This document shows, piece after piece, positions 26,645 to 35,652 of a stretch of DNA of 64,000 bases. The notes beneath the pieces are model-generated. The model saw nothing but the letters and a program-made list of their open reading frames with translations, was not told the DNA's origin and did no database searches. Position 1 is the stretch's first letter, and every line of letters starts with the position of its first letter. The stretch comes from Alphaproteobacteria bacterium HGW-Alphaproteobacteria-14 (GTDB lineage Bacteria; Pseudomonadota; Alphaproteobacteria; Sphingomonadales; Sphingomonadaceae), in assembly GCA_002842925.1 (NCBI GenBank), contig PHEL01000004.1, positions 1 to 64,000 of the forward strand. The letters run 5' to 3'. The translations under genes and the position numbers were made by a program.

Positions 26645-27840
26645 CAGATCAGCTCCACCGCGACTGCCGTCGCTTCTCCGCCGCCGATGCACAAAGACGC
26701 GACGCCGCGCGTCTTGCCCTGTGCCTTCAATGCGCCGAGCAGGGTGACAATGATCCGCGCGCCGCTCGCGCCGATAGGGTGCCCCAAGGCGGTGCCGCCG
26801 CCATTGACGTTGATCTTGTCGTGCGGGATGCCAAGATCGCGCATCGCGAACATCGCGACGCAGGCGAAGGCTTCATTGACTTCGAACAGGTCGACATCAT
26901 CCACGCTCCACCCCGCACGGTCGAGCACCTTTTGGATCGCGGGGATCGGCGCGGTGGTGAAGTCTGCCGGAGCCTGCGCGTGGGCGGCAGTGGCGACGAT
27001 CCGTGCGACCGGAGTGTAGCCCTTGTCAGCGGCCACGCTCGCGCGGGTCAGCACCAATGCGGCGGCACCGTCCGAAATCGAACTGGAGGTTGCCGCAGTG
27101 ATCGTCCCGTCCTTGGCGAAGGCGGGGCGCAGTTGTGGTATTTTGTCGGGGCGGCCCTTGCCGGGGGCTTCGTCGCGCTCAACCACCACATCACCTGCGC
27201 GGGTCGAAACGGTCACCGGCACCACTTCGCCCGTAAACGCCCCGCTGGCAATCGCTCGGTTGGCACGGGCGAGCGATTCGATGGTGTAGGCATCCATCTC
27301 CTCGCGCGTCATCTGATAGGCATTGGCGGTGTCCTGCGCAAAAGTGCCCATTGCGCGGCCCGGTTCATAGGCATCTTCCAGCCCATCAAGGAACATGTGG
27401 TCATAGGCTGTGTCATGTCCCAACCGGGCGCCTGAGCGGTGCTTCTTCAGCAGGAAGGGCGCGTTGGTCATGCTCTCCATCCCGCCGGCAACCACCACAT
27501 CGACGGTGCCGCTGGCGAGCGCTTCTGCGCCCATGATCACGGTCTGCATTCCGCTGCCGCACACCTTGTTGACGGTGGTGGCCTGAACCGAAAGCGGCAG
27601 GCCCGCCTTGATCGCGGCCTGACGCGCCGGGGCCTGGCCAAGCCCGGCGGGCAGCACGCAGCCAATGTAGGCGCGGTCGATGTCCTCACCCGCCACTCCA
27701 GCCCGCTCAACCGCCGCCTTGACCGCCACCGCACCAAGATCGGTTGCGGCAACATCGGCCAGCGCGCCTTGCATCGCGCCCATCGGGGTGCGGGCGTAAG
27801 ACAGGATCACGATCGGGTCGGCGGCGGAAAACTGGGTCAT
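26644..27840 (-). CDS. Acetyl-CoA acetyltransferase (thiolase)
   Basis: A 398-residue thiolase joining or splitting acetoacetyl-CoA and acetyl-CoA. The nucleophile Cys is in NKVCGSGMQ, the His is in GGGTALGHPIGASGAR and the second catalytic Cys is in SLCIGGGEA. A biosynthetic thiolase (PhaA/AtoB type) is most likely by length and sequence, but degradative thiolases cannot be ruled out. It is alone, with no phaB or fadB next to it. The divergent upstream gap contains an imperfect palindrome at 27882-27900. Confidence 0.92.
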   Translation of the reverse strand: MTQFSAADPIVILSYARTPMGAMQGALADVAATDLGAVAVKAAVERAGVAGEDIDRAYIGCVLPAGLGQAPARQAAIKAGLPLSVQATTVNKVCGSGMQTVIMGAEALASGTVDVVVAGGMESMTNAPFLLKKHRSGARLGHDTAYDHMFLDGLEDAYEPGRAMGTFAQDTANAYQMTREEMDAYTIESLARANRAIASGAFTGEVVPVTVSTRAGDVVVERDEAPGKGRPDKIPQLRPAFAKDGTITAATSSSISDGAAALVLTRASVAADKGYTPVARIVATAAHAQAPADFTTAPIPAIQKVLDRAGWSVDDVDLFEVNEAFACVAMFAMRDLGIPHDKINVNGGGTALGHPIGASGARIIVTLLGALKAQGKTRGVASLCIGGGEATAVAVELI

Positions 27841-27881
27841 GGCAAAGTCCTTGCGTCACGTTGGGGGGTGTGACCTGATGT

Positions 27882-27900
27882 AATGCTGCGTTGCAGTATT
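27882..27900. promoter_or_regulatory. Candidate operator: imperfect palindrome upstream of the thiolase
   Basis: AATGCTGC and GCAGTATT are separated by three bases (one G:T mismatch in the arms). The site lies about 42 bases from the thiolase start in the divergent gap shared with the aldehyde dehydrogenase. Its size suits a TetR/MarR-type dimer site. The regulator is unknown. Confidence 0.35.
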
Positions 27901-28001
27901 GGCAATCATAGACGCTTGGCTGCAATCGCCTTGTCAGCGGGCAGGCTTTGCGCGAAGATGCGTCGCAAATGAAAACGCATCACTGCGAATGGGAGAATGA
28001 C

Positions 28002-29432
28002 ATGGCCGATGATCGCCGCGAAACCCTCGAAGCCCTGCTGACGCGCCAACGCGCCGCCTTCACCGCTTCGCGCCCGGAACCGGTGTCGCAGAGGAAAGAT
28101 CGCATCCGGCGCGCGATTGCTCTGGTCAAGGATCACGGGGATGAATTCGCCAAGGCGATGAGCGCGGATTTCGGCAACCGTTCCTACGCGCAATCGATGC
28201 TGACCGATGTTGCGGCGACTGTGGCTGCGGGCAATGATGCGCTGAAACACATGGACAAGTGGGCTAAGCCCGACAAGCGCAAGGTGCAGTTCCCGCTCGG
28301 CCTGCTGGGCGCGCGGGCCGAGGTGCGGTATGAACCCAAGGGCGTGATCGGTATCCTGTCCCCCTGGAATTTCCCGCTCCAGCTCGCCTTTGGCCCGTTG
28401 ATGCAGGTGTTTGCAGCAGGCAATCGGGCGATGATCAAACCGTCCGAATTTACCGAACGCACCAGTGATCTGATGGCGCAGTTGACGGCGGAATATTTCG
28501 CGCCCGAAGAAGTCGCTGTTGTTACCGGAGGGCCGGAAGTCGCCGCTGCGTTTGCCTCGCTGCCGTTCGATCATCTGGTGTTCACCGGATCGACCGCAAC
28601 AGGCCGCCGGGTGATGCAGGCTGCCGCCGCCAATCTGGTGCCGGTAACGCTGGAACTGGGCGGCAAATCGCCGGTGATCATGGGTCGCAGCGCCGATTTC
28701 GCACGGGCTGGGGAGCGGATCGCGATTGGCAAGATGCTCAACGCCGGGCAAATCTGTCTCGCGCCCGATTACATGATCGTGCCCGAAGACAAGCAGGACG
28801 AAGCGGTGGCGGGCGTCGTCGGCGCGGCGAGCGCGATGTATCCGCGCCTGCTCGACAATGATGACTACGCCTCGATCGTGTCCGACCGCCATTTCGAGCG
28901 GCTTCAAGGCCTGGTCGAAGACGCGCGCGGCAAGGGCGCCGAGGTGATCGAGGTCAATCCGGCTGGCGAGGATTTCACCAACGCCAACCAGCGCAAGATG
29001 CCGCTCACGATCCTCAAGAACGTCACCGAAGATATGGCGGCGATGCAGGAGGAAATCTTTGGCCCGGTTCTGCCGGTGATGACCTACAAGGCACTCGATC
29101 AGGCGGTGGATTACGTCAACGACCATGATCGCCCGCTTGGCCTGTATTATTTCGGTGAGGACAAGCGCGAACAGGAACGCGTGCTGACTCGCACGATTTC
29201 AGGCGGGGTGACGACCAATGACGTGATTTTCCACGTTTCGATGGAAGATTTGCCGTTCGGCGGGGTCGGCCCATCGGGGATGGGCAGCTACCATGCGGTC
29301 GAAGGCTTCCGCGAATTCAGCCACGCCCGCGCGGTTTATCACCAGCCCAAGATCGACATCGCCAAGCTTGCCGGATTGAAGCCACCTTATGGCAAGGCGA
29401 CCGACAAGGCGGCGGCGAACATGATGAAGTAA
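28002..29432 (+). CDS. Coniferyl-aldehyde-dehydrogenase-like NAD(P)-dependent aldehyde dehydrogenase
   Basis: A 476-residue aldehyde dehydrogenase with the membrane-type fold of the coniferyl-aldehyde dehydrogenase (CalB) class. Catalytic Cys is in NAGQICLAPDY and catalytic Glu is in LELGGKSPV. The NAD-binding motif FTGSTATGRRVM and the oxyanion-region SPWNFPLQ are present. The start at 28002 follows GGGAGAATG at about 7 bases. The natural substrate is uncertain. The nuo operon begins 126 bases downstream of its stop. Confidence 0.88.
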   Translation: MADDRRETLEALLTRQRAAFTASRPEPVSQRKDRIRRAIALVKDHGDEFAKAMSADFGNRSYAQSMLTDVAATVAAGNDALKHMDKWAKPDKRKVQFPLGLLGARAEVRYEPKGVIGILSPWNFPLQLAFGPLMQVFAAGNRAMIKPSEFTERTSDLMAQLTAEYFAPEEVAVVTGGPEVAAAFASLPFDHLVFTGSTATGRRVMQAAAANLVPVTLELGGKSPVIMGRSADFARAGERIAIGKMLNAGQICLAPDYMIVPEDKQDEAVAGVVGAASAMYPRLLDNDDYASIVSDRHFERLQGLVEDARGKGAEVIEVNPAGEDFTNANQRKMPLTILKNVTEDMAAMQEEIFGPVLPVMTYKALDQAVDYVNDHDRPLGLYYFGEDKREQERVLTRTISGGVTTNDVIFHVSMEDLPFGGVGPSGMGSYHAVEGFREFSHARAVYHQPKIDIAKLAGLKPPYGKATDKAAANMMK

Positions 29433-29558
29433 GCCAGTGACGCAACAGATGTTCGATTTCACACAGCACTAATAGGGGATTTTGTCGGAGTCACAGGCTT
29501 GCGCCTGCCGTTCGACGGGCTTAGGGCGGCCATCGGAATTAACAGCTTGGACAACGCC

Positions 29559-29933
29559 GTGGTCGATCTCAGCCAGTATCTTCCGATACTGTTATTCGTG
29601 CTCGTTGCATTCGGGCTGTCGCTGCTGTTCGTGGTGGCGCCAATGGCGGTGTCGCGGCTGACCGGCACGCACAACCCGGATGCCGAAAAACTCAGCGAAT
29701 ACGAATGTGGATTTCCCGCGTTTGAGGACGCGCGAAGCCAGTTCGATGTGCGGTTCTACCTCGTGGCGATCAGCTTTATTGTGTTCGACCTCGAAGCTGC
29801 GTTCTTGTTCCCGTGGGCGGTCAGCCTGGGCGAAACGGGCTGGGTTGGCTGGGGCGGCATGATGGTGTTTCTGTTCATCCTTGCGGTCGGGCTTGCCTAT
29901 GAATGGAAGAAAGGGGCGTTGGACTGGGAATGA
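29559..29933 (+). CDS. nuoA: NADH-quinone oxidoreductase subunit A
   Basis: A 124-residue three-helix membrane subunit of complex I, with the conserved [28 protein letters not shown] loop. GTG 29559 is chosen because it gives the family start [16 protein letters not shown] 29547 or a longer reading is possible, and no start has a strong ribosome site. The gap upstream (29433-29558) must hold the operon promoter. A GTTCGACGGGCTTAGGGCG stretch there resembles a fragment of a widespread sphingomonad repeat. The stop overlaps nuoB. Confidence 0.9.
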   Translation: MVDLSQYLPILLFVLVAFGLSLLFVVAPMAVSRLTGTHNPDAEKLSEYECGFPAFEDARSQFDVRFYLVAISFIVFDLEAAFLFPWAVSLGETGWVGWGGMMVFLFILAVGLAYEWKKGALDWE

Positions 29934-30520
29934 ATACCATCGTTTCTCCCCAGGGATCTTTGGCCCAAGGGCTGCCCGACATTTCCGCGCTCACCACCGC
30001 CAGCGGCGGCGAAGTGCGTCAGCCCGATGCGTCCTATTTCACCGCTTTGCAGACCGAGGTGAATGACAAGGGCTTCCTTGTTACCTCGACCGAGGATCTG
30101 TTCCAGTGGGCGCGCACCGGTTCGCTGTGGTGGATGACCTTCGGCCTCGCGTGCTGCGCGGTCGAGATGATCCACGTCAACATGCCGCGCTACGACATGG
30201 AACGGTTTGGCGCCGCACCGCGCGCCTCCCCGCGCCAGTCGGACGTGATGATCGTGGCGGGAACGCTGTGCAACAAGATGGCCCCGGCGCTGCGCAAGGT
30301 TTACGATCAGATGTCCGATCCCAAATATGTGATCAGCATGGGCAGCTGCGCCAATGGCGGCGGCTATTACCATTACAGCTATTCGGTGGTGCGCGGCTGC
30401 GACCGCATCGTGCCGGTCGACATCTACGTCCCCGGCTGCCCGCCGACCGCCGAGGCGCTGCTTTACGGCGTCATGCAGTTGCAGCGCAAAATCCGCCGCG
30501 TCGGCACGATTGAGAGGTAA
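29930..30520 (+). CDS. nuoB: NADH-quinone oxidoreductase subunit B
   Basis: A 196-residue peripheral-arm subunit carrying the terminal [4Fe-4S] cluster N2, which passes electrons to quinone. Cluster cysteines are in [19 protein letters not shown] and [13 protein letters not shown]. The ATG at 29930 overlaps the nuoA stop by four bases (ATGA), fixing the start. Length is normal. Confidence 0.95.
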   Translation: MNTIVSPQGSLAQGLPDISALTTASGGEVRQPDASYFTALQTEVNDKGFLVTSTEDLFQWARTGSLWWMTFGLACCAVEMIHVNMPRYDMERFGAAPRASPRQSDVMIVAGTLCNKMAPALRKVYDQMSDPKYVISMGSCANGGGYYHYSYSVVRGCDRIVPVDIYVPGCPPTAEALLYGVMQLQRKIRRVGTIER

Positions 30521-30525
30521 GGGCG

Positions 30526-31188
30526 ATGGCCGTTCTCCATTCCGCCCCGAAATTCGTCTCCAACGAAGGCGTGATCGACGCGATCAGCAAAAGCATCAGC
30601 GTGTGGCTGATCGATGCGCAGGAAACGCATGGCGAGATTATTTTTCGCGTCCAGCGAGGCGCCATTGAACAGGTGCTGCGCAGCTTGCGCGATGATCACC
30701 AGTATCAGCAGTTGATGGAAATCGCCGGGGTTGATTACCCTGACCGCGCAGAGCGGTTCGAGGTGGTCTATATGCTCCTGAGCCTGACCAAAAATCACCG
30801 CGTGATGGTGAAATGTTCGGCCTCCGAGGACACCCCCGTGCCGACTGTCACTACGCTGTGGCCCAACGCAGGCTGGCTGGAACGCGAAGTGTTTGACATG
30901 TTCGGCGTTACCTTTGCGGGCAACCCTGACCTGCGCCGCATCCTCACCGATTACGGTTTTGAAGGCCACCCGTTCCGCAAGGATTTCCCGCTGACCGGCT
31001 ATACCGAACTGCGTTATTCCGAAGAGGAAAAGCGCGTGGTGTATGAACCGGTCGAACTGGCGCAGGAAATGCGTGAGTTCGACTTCCTCTCCCCGTGGGA
31101 AGGCGCCGATTACGCGCTCCCGGGCGACGAAAAGGCCGATGAGAAAGCCCCCGCCGCGCCACCTGCCGCCGGGGAGGCCAAGAAATGA
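30526..31188 (+). CDS. nuoC: NADH-quinone oxidoreductase subunit C
   Basis: A 220-residue 30-kDa subunit of the connecting arm, separate from NuoD as in alphaproteobacteria. Typical stretches are [20 protein letters not shown] and [16 protein letters not shown]. The tail after residue 190 is acidic and Ala/Pro-rich. It overlaps nuoD by four bases. Confidence 0.95.
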   Translation: MAVLHSAPKFVSNEGVIDAISKSISVWLIDAQETHGEIIFRVQRGAIEQVLRSLRDDHQYQQLMEIAGVDYPDRAERFEVVYMLLSLTKNHRVMVKCSASEDTPVPTVTTLWPNAGWLEREVFDMFGVTFAGNPDLRRILTDYGFEGHPFRKDFPLTGYTELRYSEEEKRVVYEPVELAQEMREFDFLSPWEGADYALPGDEKADEKAPAAPPAAGEAKK

Positions 31189-32396
31189 CGATGCAACGCG
31201 AAGAATCGCCCACCACCGATGGCGCGGTCATCAACAATTACACGATCAATTTCGGCCCCCAGCACCCGGCTGCGCACGGCGTGCTGCGGATGGTGATGGA
31301 ACTGGACGGCGAAGTGATCGAACGGATCGACCCGCATGTCGGCCTGCTCCACCGTGGCACCGAAAAGCTGATCGAGCACAAGACCTACCTGCAAGCGCTG
31401 CCCTATTTTGACCGGCTCGATTACGTTTCGCCGCTGTGTCAGGAACATTCCTATGTGCTGGCGATTGAAAAGCTGCTCAATCTCGAAGTGCCGATCCGGG
31501 CGCAATATCTGCGCGTGCTGTTTGCTGAATTGACGCGCATTTCCAACCATATGCTCAACATGGGTGCGCACATCCTTGATGTTGGCGCGTTCACGCCGAA
31601 CCTGTGGATCATGGATCTGCGCGAAGATTGCATGAACTTTTTTGAACGCGCCAGCGGCGCGCGGATGCACTCTGCGTGGTTCCGCCCCGGCGGCGTCCAT
31701 CAGGACGTGCCCGAAAAACTGCTGGTGGATATCGGCGACTGGCTCGACAACCGTTTCTTCCAGCTGTTCGAAGACGCGATGAGCCTCGTGATCGACAACC
31801 GCATCTTCAAACAGCGCAATGTCGATATTGCGGTGGTTGGCCGCGATGATGCGATTGCGTGGGGCTTTTCCGGACCGATGATCCGCGCGGCGGGCATCCC
31901 GTGGGATCTGCGCAAGAGCCAGCCCTATGACGTCTATGACCGGATGGAATTCGACATTCCTGTCGGCACCAATTCGGACTGCTATGACCGCTTCATGGTG
32001 CGCGTGAAGGAAGTTTACGAAAGCGCAAAGATCATCCGCCAGTGCCTGCGCGACATGCCGACAGGGCCGATAGCCAGCAGCGACAGCAAGGTTTCGCCGC
32101 CGAAGCGGGCTGAGATGAAGCAGTCGATGGAGAGCTTGATCCACCACTTCAAGCTTTACACCGAAGGCTTCCACGTGCCCGCGGGTGAGGTTTACGTCGC
32201 CACCGAAAGCCCCAAGGGCGAATTCGGCGTTTATCTCGTCAGCGACGGCACCAACAAGCCCTACCGCTGCAAGATCCGCCCCACGGCGTTCTCGCACCTT
32301 CAGGCGATGGATTTCATGTGCAAAGGCCACATGCTGCCCGACGCGACCGCCATTCTGGGCGCGATCGACGTGGTGTTCGGGGAGTGTGATCGGTGA
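31185..32396 (+). CDS. nuoD: NADH-quinone oxidoreductase subunit D
   Basis: A 403-residue 49-kDa-type subunit that forms the quinone-binding site with NuoB. Conserved parts are [36 protein letters not shown] and the C-terminal [25 protein letters not shown]. Spacing and overlap with nuoC are normal. A small membrane protein gene overlaps its end. Confidence 0.96.
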   Translation: MTMQREESPTTDGAVINNYTINFGPQHPAAHGVLRMVMELDGEVIERIDPHVGLLHRGTEKLIEHKTYLQALPYFDRLDYVSPLCQEHSYVLAIEKLLNLEVPIRAQYLRVLFAELTRISNHMLNMGAHILDVGAFTPNLWIMDLREDCMNFFERASGARMHSAWFRPGGVHQDVPEKLLVDIGDWLDNRFFQLFEDAMSLVIDNRIFKQRNVDIAVVGRDDAIAWGFSGPMIRAAGIPWDLRKSQPYDVYDRMEFDIPVGTNSDCYDRFMVRVKEVYESAKIIRQCLRDMPTGPIASSDSKVSPPKRAEMKQSMESLIHHFKLYTEGFHVPAGEVYVATESPKGEFGVYLVSDGTNKPYRCKIRPTAFSHLQAMDFMCKGHMLPDATAILGAIDVVFGECDR

Positions 32397-32608
32397 AGGC
32401 TGTCCGAGTTACTCTTACGGCACTTGGTATCATGGCCGCCATCGCTATCGCCAAGGTTGCCCAGTATGCGTCAGTTGATGCCTTCGGTGATCGTCTTGGG
32501 TTCAACTGGGCCTCGTTCATGGGCGTTGCTCCAGTGATCGCGATTTATTGGTTCGCGGCAGCGAAGCGGCCGGACCTTTTCAAGTTTAAGGGCAAACAGC
32601 GTGGCTGA
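32393..32608 (+). CDS. Small two-TM membrane protein inside the nuo operon
   Basis: A 71-residue protein with a GTG start overlapping the nuoD stop by four bases and an end overlapping nuoE by eight bases. Two hydrophobic helices are at about residues 5-24 and 42-56, with a basic tail ending [11 protein letters not shown] know no family for it. The tight overlaps on both sides support translation. An accessory role in complex I assembly is possible but unproven. Confidence 0.65.
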   Translation: MKAVRVTLTALGIMAAIAIAKVAQYASVDAFGDRLGFNWASFMGVAPVIAIYWFAAAKRPDLFKFKGKQRG

Positions 32609-33269
32609 CCGTACCCCCGCACCCGACACCCCCGAACTGCGCGCCCGCTGGGGTGCGTTCGCTTGGACGCCGGAGAACCGCAAAACCGCAGACTGGCACA
32701 TCGCCAAGTATCCCGAAGGGCGTCAGCGCTCGGCGGTGATGCCGCTGCTTGACCTTGCCCAGCGGCAGGTCGGGGCGGAGACCGATACGCAAGGGTGGCT
32801 GCCGCTGCCGGTGATCGAGTATGTCGCGAAGTTTCTCGACATGCCGGTGATCCGCGTGCTCGAAGTCGCCAGCTTCTACTTCATGTATAACTTGAGGCCC
32901 GTCGGCAAATTCCACGTGCAAGTGTGCGGCACCACCCCGTGCATGTTGCGCGGCAGCGACGATATTATCGCCGCCTGCAAGAAGCGCGGGATGGCCAAGG
33001 GCGAAGTTTCGGCGGACGGGTTGTGGACCCTCACCGAAGTCGAATGCATGGGCAATTGCGCCACCGCTCCGATGGTCCAGATCAACGACGACAATTACGA
33101 AGACCTGACCCCAGAGCGCCTCGACGCGGTGCTCGACGCGCTGGCACGCGGCGAGACGCCCAAGGCCGGCACGCAGGAGCCGGGGCGGCGCACCTCCGAG
33201 CCTGCTGGTGGGCCGACCACGTTGCAGGACATGGTCAACGCCAATCACGATTATCGGAGTGAATGGTGA
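32601..33269 (+). CDS. nuoE: NADH-quinone oxidoreductase subunit E
   Basis: A 222-residue 24-kDa [2Fe-2S] subunit of the NADH-oxidising module. The thioredoxin-like core binds cluster N1a through CGTTPCMLRGSDDI and CMGNCATAPMVQIND. The GTG start at 32601 overlaps the previous gene. The tail after residue 185 is Gly/Pro-rich with ending ANHDYRSEW. A palindromic element follows. Confidence 0.93.
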   Translation: MADRTPAPDTPELRARWGAFAWTPENRKTADWHIAKYPEGRQRSAVMPLLDLAQRQVGAETDTQGWLPLPVIEYVAKFLDMPVIRVLEVASFYFMYNLRPVGKFHVQVCGTTPCMLRGSDDIIAACKKRGMAKGEVSADGLWTLTEVECMGNCATAPMVQINDDNYEDLTPERLDAVLDALARGETPKAGTQEPGRRTSEPAGGPTTLQDMVNANHDYRSEW

Positions 33270-33283
33270 TGAAGCGCGCCATA

Positions 33284-33416
33284 ATCCTCCCTGGCACGGG
33301 GAGGGGGACCACCGCAGGTGGTGGAGGGGACTCGCCGCAAGGGCAGGTATTCCCCGCCAATCCCCTCCGTCAGCCGCTGCGCGTCTGCCACCTCCCCGGT
33401 GCGGGGAGGATCGTAA
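33284..33416. repeat. Palindromic repeat element inside the nuo operon
   Basis: A 130-base non-coding insertion between nuoE and the next small gene. Its ends are inverted copies: ATCCTCCC...GGGGAGG at 33284-33304 and CCTCCCC...GGGGAGGAT at 33391-33412. Inside, ACCACC-GCA-GGTGGT (33308-33322) is a perfect hairpin, and GGAGGGGA (33323-33330) can pair with TCCCCTCC (33361-33368). The layout matches the short interspersed palindromes common in sphingomonad genomes. The right arm provides the GGGGAGGA that precedes the next ATG. Confidence 0.85.
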
Positions 33417-33417
33417 G

Positions 33418-33561
33418 ATGACCGAAGCCGTCTCGATTATCGGCGCGCTTATCCTCGCCTTCATCGCCTACAAGGTGCTGATGGGTCTGGTGCGCGTTGG
33501 GGTGATTATCCTGATCCTCGCGGTGCTCGCCGGGCTGTGGCAGCAAGGGGCGATCGGGTGA
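33418..33561 (+). CDS. 47-residue membrane protein in the nuo operon
   Basis: A short, strongly hydrophobic protein ([20 protein letters not shown] start) with one or two helices and the ending LWQQGAIG. Its ribosome site, GGGGAGGA, is the right arm of the palindromic element. The stop overlaps the next GTG start. No family recognised. Its place inside the operon suggests a minor accessory role or neutral hitch-hiking. Confidence 0.55.
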   Translation: MTEAVSIIGALILAFIAYKVLMGLVRVGVIILILAVLAGLWQQGAIG

Positions 33562-33734
33562 ATTCGCTGACGCTCGCGTTGGCCGCGCTTGGCCTGACAG
33601 GTTTTGCGCTGGGCGCGGTGTTGAGCGCGACCGGCAGGATGGAAATGGGTGTGATGCTGATGGGATCGGGCCTGATGTTTCAGGTGATTTCGCTGGTGCG
33701 GCTGAAACGCGCCAAAACACAAGGGAAGCAGTGA
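33558..33734 (+). CDS. 58-residue two-TM membrane protein in the nuo operon
   Basis: GTG at 33558 overlaps the previous stop (GTGA), and the end overlaps the nuoF ATG by one base (TGATG). Two helices are at about residues 5-25 and 31-48, separated by TGRMEMG, with a basic tail [11 protein letters not shown]. No family recognised. The overlaps support real translation. Confidence 0.58.
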   Translation: MNSLTLALAALGLTGFALGAVLSATGRMEMGVMLMGSGLMFQVISLVRLKRAKTQGKQ

Positions 33735-35023
33735 TGCTGGCTGATAAGGACCGCATCTTCACAAATGTTTACGGGTTCCAGGATTGGGGACTGAAAGCAG
33801 CGCAGGCGCGCGGCGATTGGGACGACACCAAGGCGCTGCTCGTACGCGGGCCGGATGCGATCATCGACGAGATGAAGGCGAGCGGTCTGCGCGGACGCGG
33901 CGGGGCGGGCTTCCCGACCGGCCTCAAGTGGTCGTTCATGCCCAAGGAATCGCGTGACGGCCGCCCGAGCTTCCTTGTCATCAATGCCGACGAATCCGAG
34001 CCGGGTTCGTGCAAGGACCGCGAGATCCTGCGCCACGATCCGCACAAGCTGATCGAAGGCGCGCTGGTTGCCGGTTTCGCGATGCGCGCGCGGGCGGCTT
34101 ATATTTATGTGCGCGGCGAATATATCCGCGAGGCCGAAACGCTGCAGAAGGCCATTGACGAGGCCTATGCGGCGGGCCTGATCGGCAAGAACGCGTGCAA
34201 ATCGGGCTATGATTTCGACGTATTCATGCACCGCGGCGCGGGCGCATATATCTGCGGCGAAGAAACCGCGATGATCGAGAGCCTTGAAGGCAAGAAGGGC
34301 CAGCCGCGGTTGAAGCCCCCCTTCCCGGCGGGTGCGGGCCTCTATGGCTGCCCGACGACGGTGAACAACGTCGAGAGCATCGCGGTCGCGCCGACGATCC
34401 TGCGGCGCGGGGCTGCATGGTTCTCCTCCTTCGGGCGCGAGAACAACAAGGGCACCAAGCTGTTCCAGATCTCGGGCCACGTGGAAAAGCCCTGCGTGGT
34501 CGAAGAATCGATGAGCATCCCCTTCGAGGAGCTGATCGAGAAGCACTGCGGCGGCATCCGCGGCGGGTGGGACAACCTGCTGGCCGTGATCCCGGGCGGT
34601 TCCTCCGTTCCGCTGGTTCCGGCCGCGCAGATCCGCAACGCGCCGATGGATTTCGACGGGCTGAAGGAACTCGGCAGCGGCCTCGGCACGGCGGCGGTGA
34701 TCGTGATGGACAAGTCCACCGACATCGTCCGCGCGATCAGCCGCCTCAGCTATTTCTACAAGCACGAAAGCTGCGGCCAGTGCACTCCCTGCCGCGAAGG
34801 CACGGGCTGGATGTGGCGCATGATGGAGCGCCTGCGCACTGGCGACGCGGCGATCGAGGAAATCGATATGCTGCACGAAGTCACCAAGCAGGTCGAAGGC
34901 CACACCATCTGCGCGCTGGGCGATGCGGCGGCGTGGCCGATTCAAGGCCTTATCCGCCACTTCCGGCCTGAGTTGGAGCGGCGGATTGCAGAAAACAGCG
35001 CAATGCGGGAGGCGGCGGAATGA
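33734..35023 (+). CDS. nuoF: NADH-quinone oxidoreductase subunit F
   Basis: A 429-residue 51-kDa subunit that oxidises NADH with FMN and passes electrons to [4Fe-4S] N3. FMN and NADH motifs are [33 protein letters not shown] and the cluster motif [18 protein letters not shown] 33734 is preferred over GTG 33731 because AGGGAA lies upstream and it shares one base with the preceding stop. The next gene overlaps by four bases. Confidence 0.95.
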   Translation: MLADKDRIFTNVYGFQDWGLKAAQARGDWDDTKALLVRGPDAIIDEMKASGLRGRGGAGFPTGLKWSFMPKESRDGRPSFLVINADESEPGSCKDREILRHDPHKLIEGALVAGFAMRARAAYIYVRGEYIREAETLQKAIDEAYAAGLIGKNACKSGYDFDVFMHRGAGAYICGEETAMIESLEGKKGQPRLKPPFPAGAGLYGCPTTVNNVESIAVAPTILRRGAAWFSSFGRENNKGTKLFQISGHVEKPCVVEESMSIPFEELIEKHCGGIRGGWDNLLAVIPGGSSVPLVPAAQIRNAPMDFDGLKELGSGLGTAAVIVMDKSTDIVRAISRLSYFYKHESCGQCTPCREGTGWMWRMMERLRTGDAAIEEIDMLHEVTKQVEGHTICALGDAAAWPIQGLIRHFRPELERRIAENSAMREAAE

Positions 35024-35652
35024 TCCGGCAGGTTTCAGTCCTTGCCACCGCGTTGGCAATGGCAGGCGCGGCGCCCGCGCTGGCACAGCAAGGCCCGGCG
35101 GCTGACCCGGCTGCACGGCAGGCGCTTGATGCCTATGGACGCTGCGTTGCCGAGCGCAAGCCGCAGGAAAGCCAGCGCGTTCTGGCGCAGGATTTTCGTT
35201 CCTCGGCCTATCGCACCGGACTGCGGATGCTGTCGGATGACGCCGAGCGCAACTGCGCCAAGGCAGCCGTCGGGCAGAAGGGCGCGATGCGCAGCAGCAA
35301 TCTGCTGTTTGCCGGGGCGGTGGCCGAAAACCTGATCGAACAGGGCGTTGAGCCGGTCAATGTCCGCCTTGCCATGGCAGTAAACGCCAAGGCTGATACC
35401 TTTGGCCCCACCGATGCGTTGGCGCAGTGTCTTGCCCGTTCGCTTCCCGATCAGGTCGCCGCGCTGTTTGCCGCCGGTCCGGCGAGCGAGGAAGAGCTTG
35501 CCGCTTCCGCGCCGCTCTTTTCCGCCATCGCGCCTTGTTCGCAGGCGGCCGGGATCGAAAACCGCATAGAAATGTCACTGCCCGCGATGCGCGCAATGCT
35601 GGCAACCGCAGCATTGCGCCTCATCTCCAAATCAGAGAATCCCGATGCCTAA
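35020..35652 (+). CDS. Exported hypothetical protein between nuoF and nuoG
   Basis: A 210-residue protein with a clear signal peptide (cleaving near ALAQQ at residues 20-23) and a helical, cysteine-containing mature part (Cys at about 42, 79, 140 and 178). It overlaps nuoF by four bases and nuoG by eight bases, so it is co-translated with complex I. It is periplasmic, whereas both neighbours are cytoplasmic. I do not recognise a family or function. Confidence 0.7.
   Translation: MIRQVSVLATALAMAGAAPALAQQGPAADPAARQALDAYGRCVAERKPQESQRVLAQDFRSSAYRTGLRMLSDDAERNCAKAAVGQKGAMRSSNLLFAGAVAENLIEQGVEPVNVRLAMAVNAKADTFGPTDALAQCLARSLPDQVAALFAAGPASEEELAASAPLFSAIAPCSQAAGIENRIEMSLPAMRAMLATAALRLISKSENPDA

Noticed and set aside
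27906-29126. 406-codon minus-strand frame opposite the aldehyde dehydrogenase
   Set aside because: Shadow frame; the sense gene has catalytic Cys and Glu motifs.
29499-29558. A longer nuoA N-terminus from TTG 29499
   Set aside because: These 20 residues are not family-like and no ribosome site precedes them.
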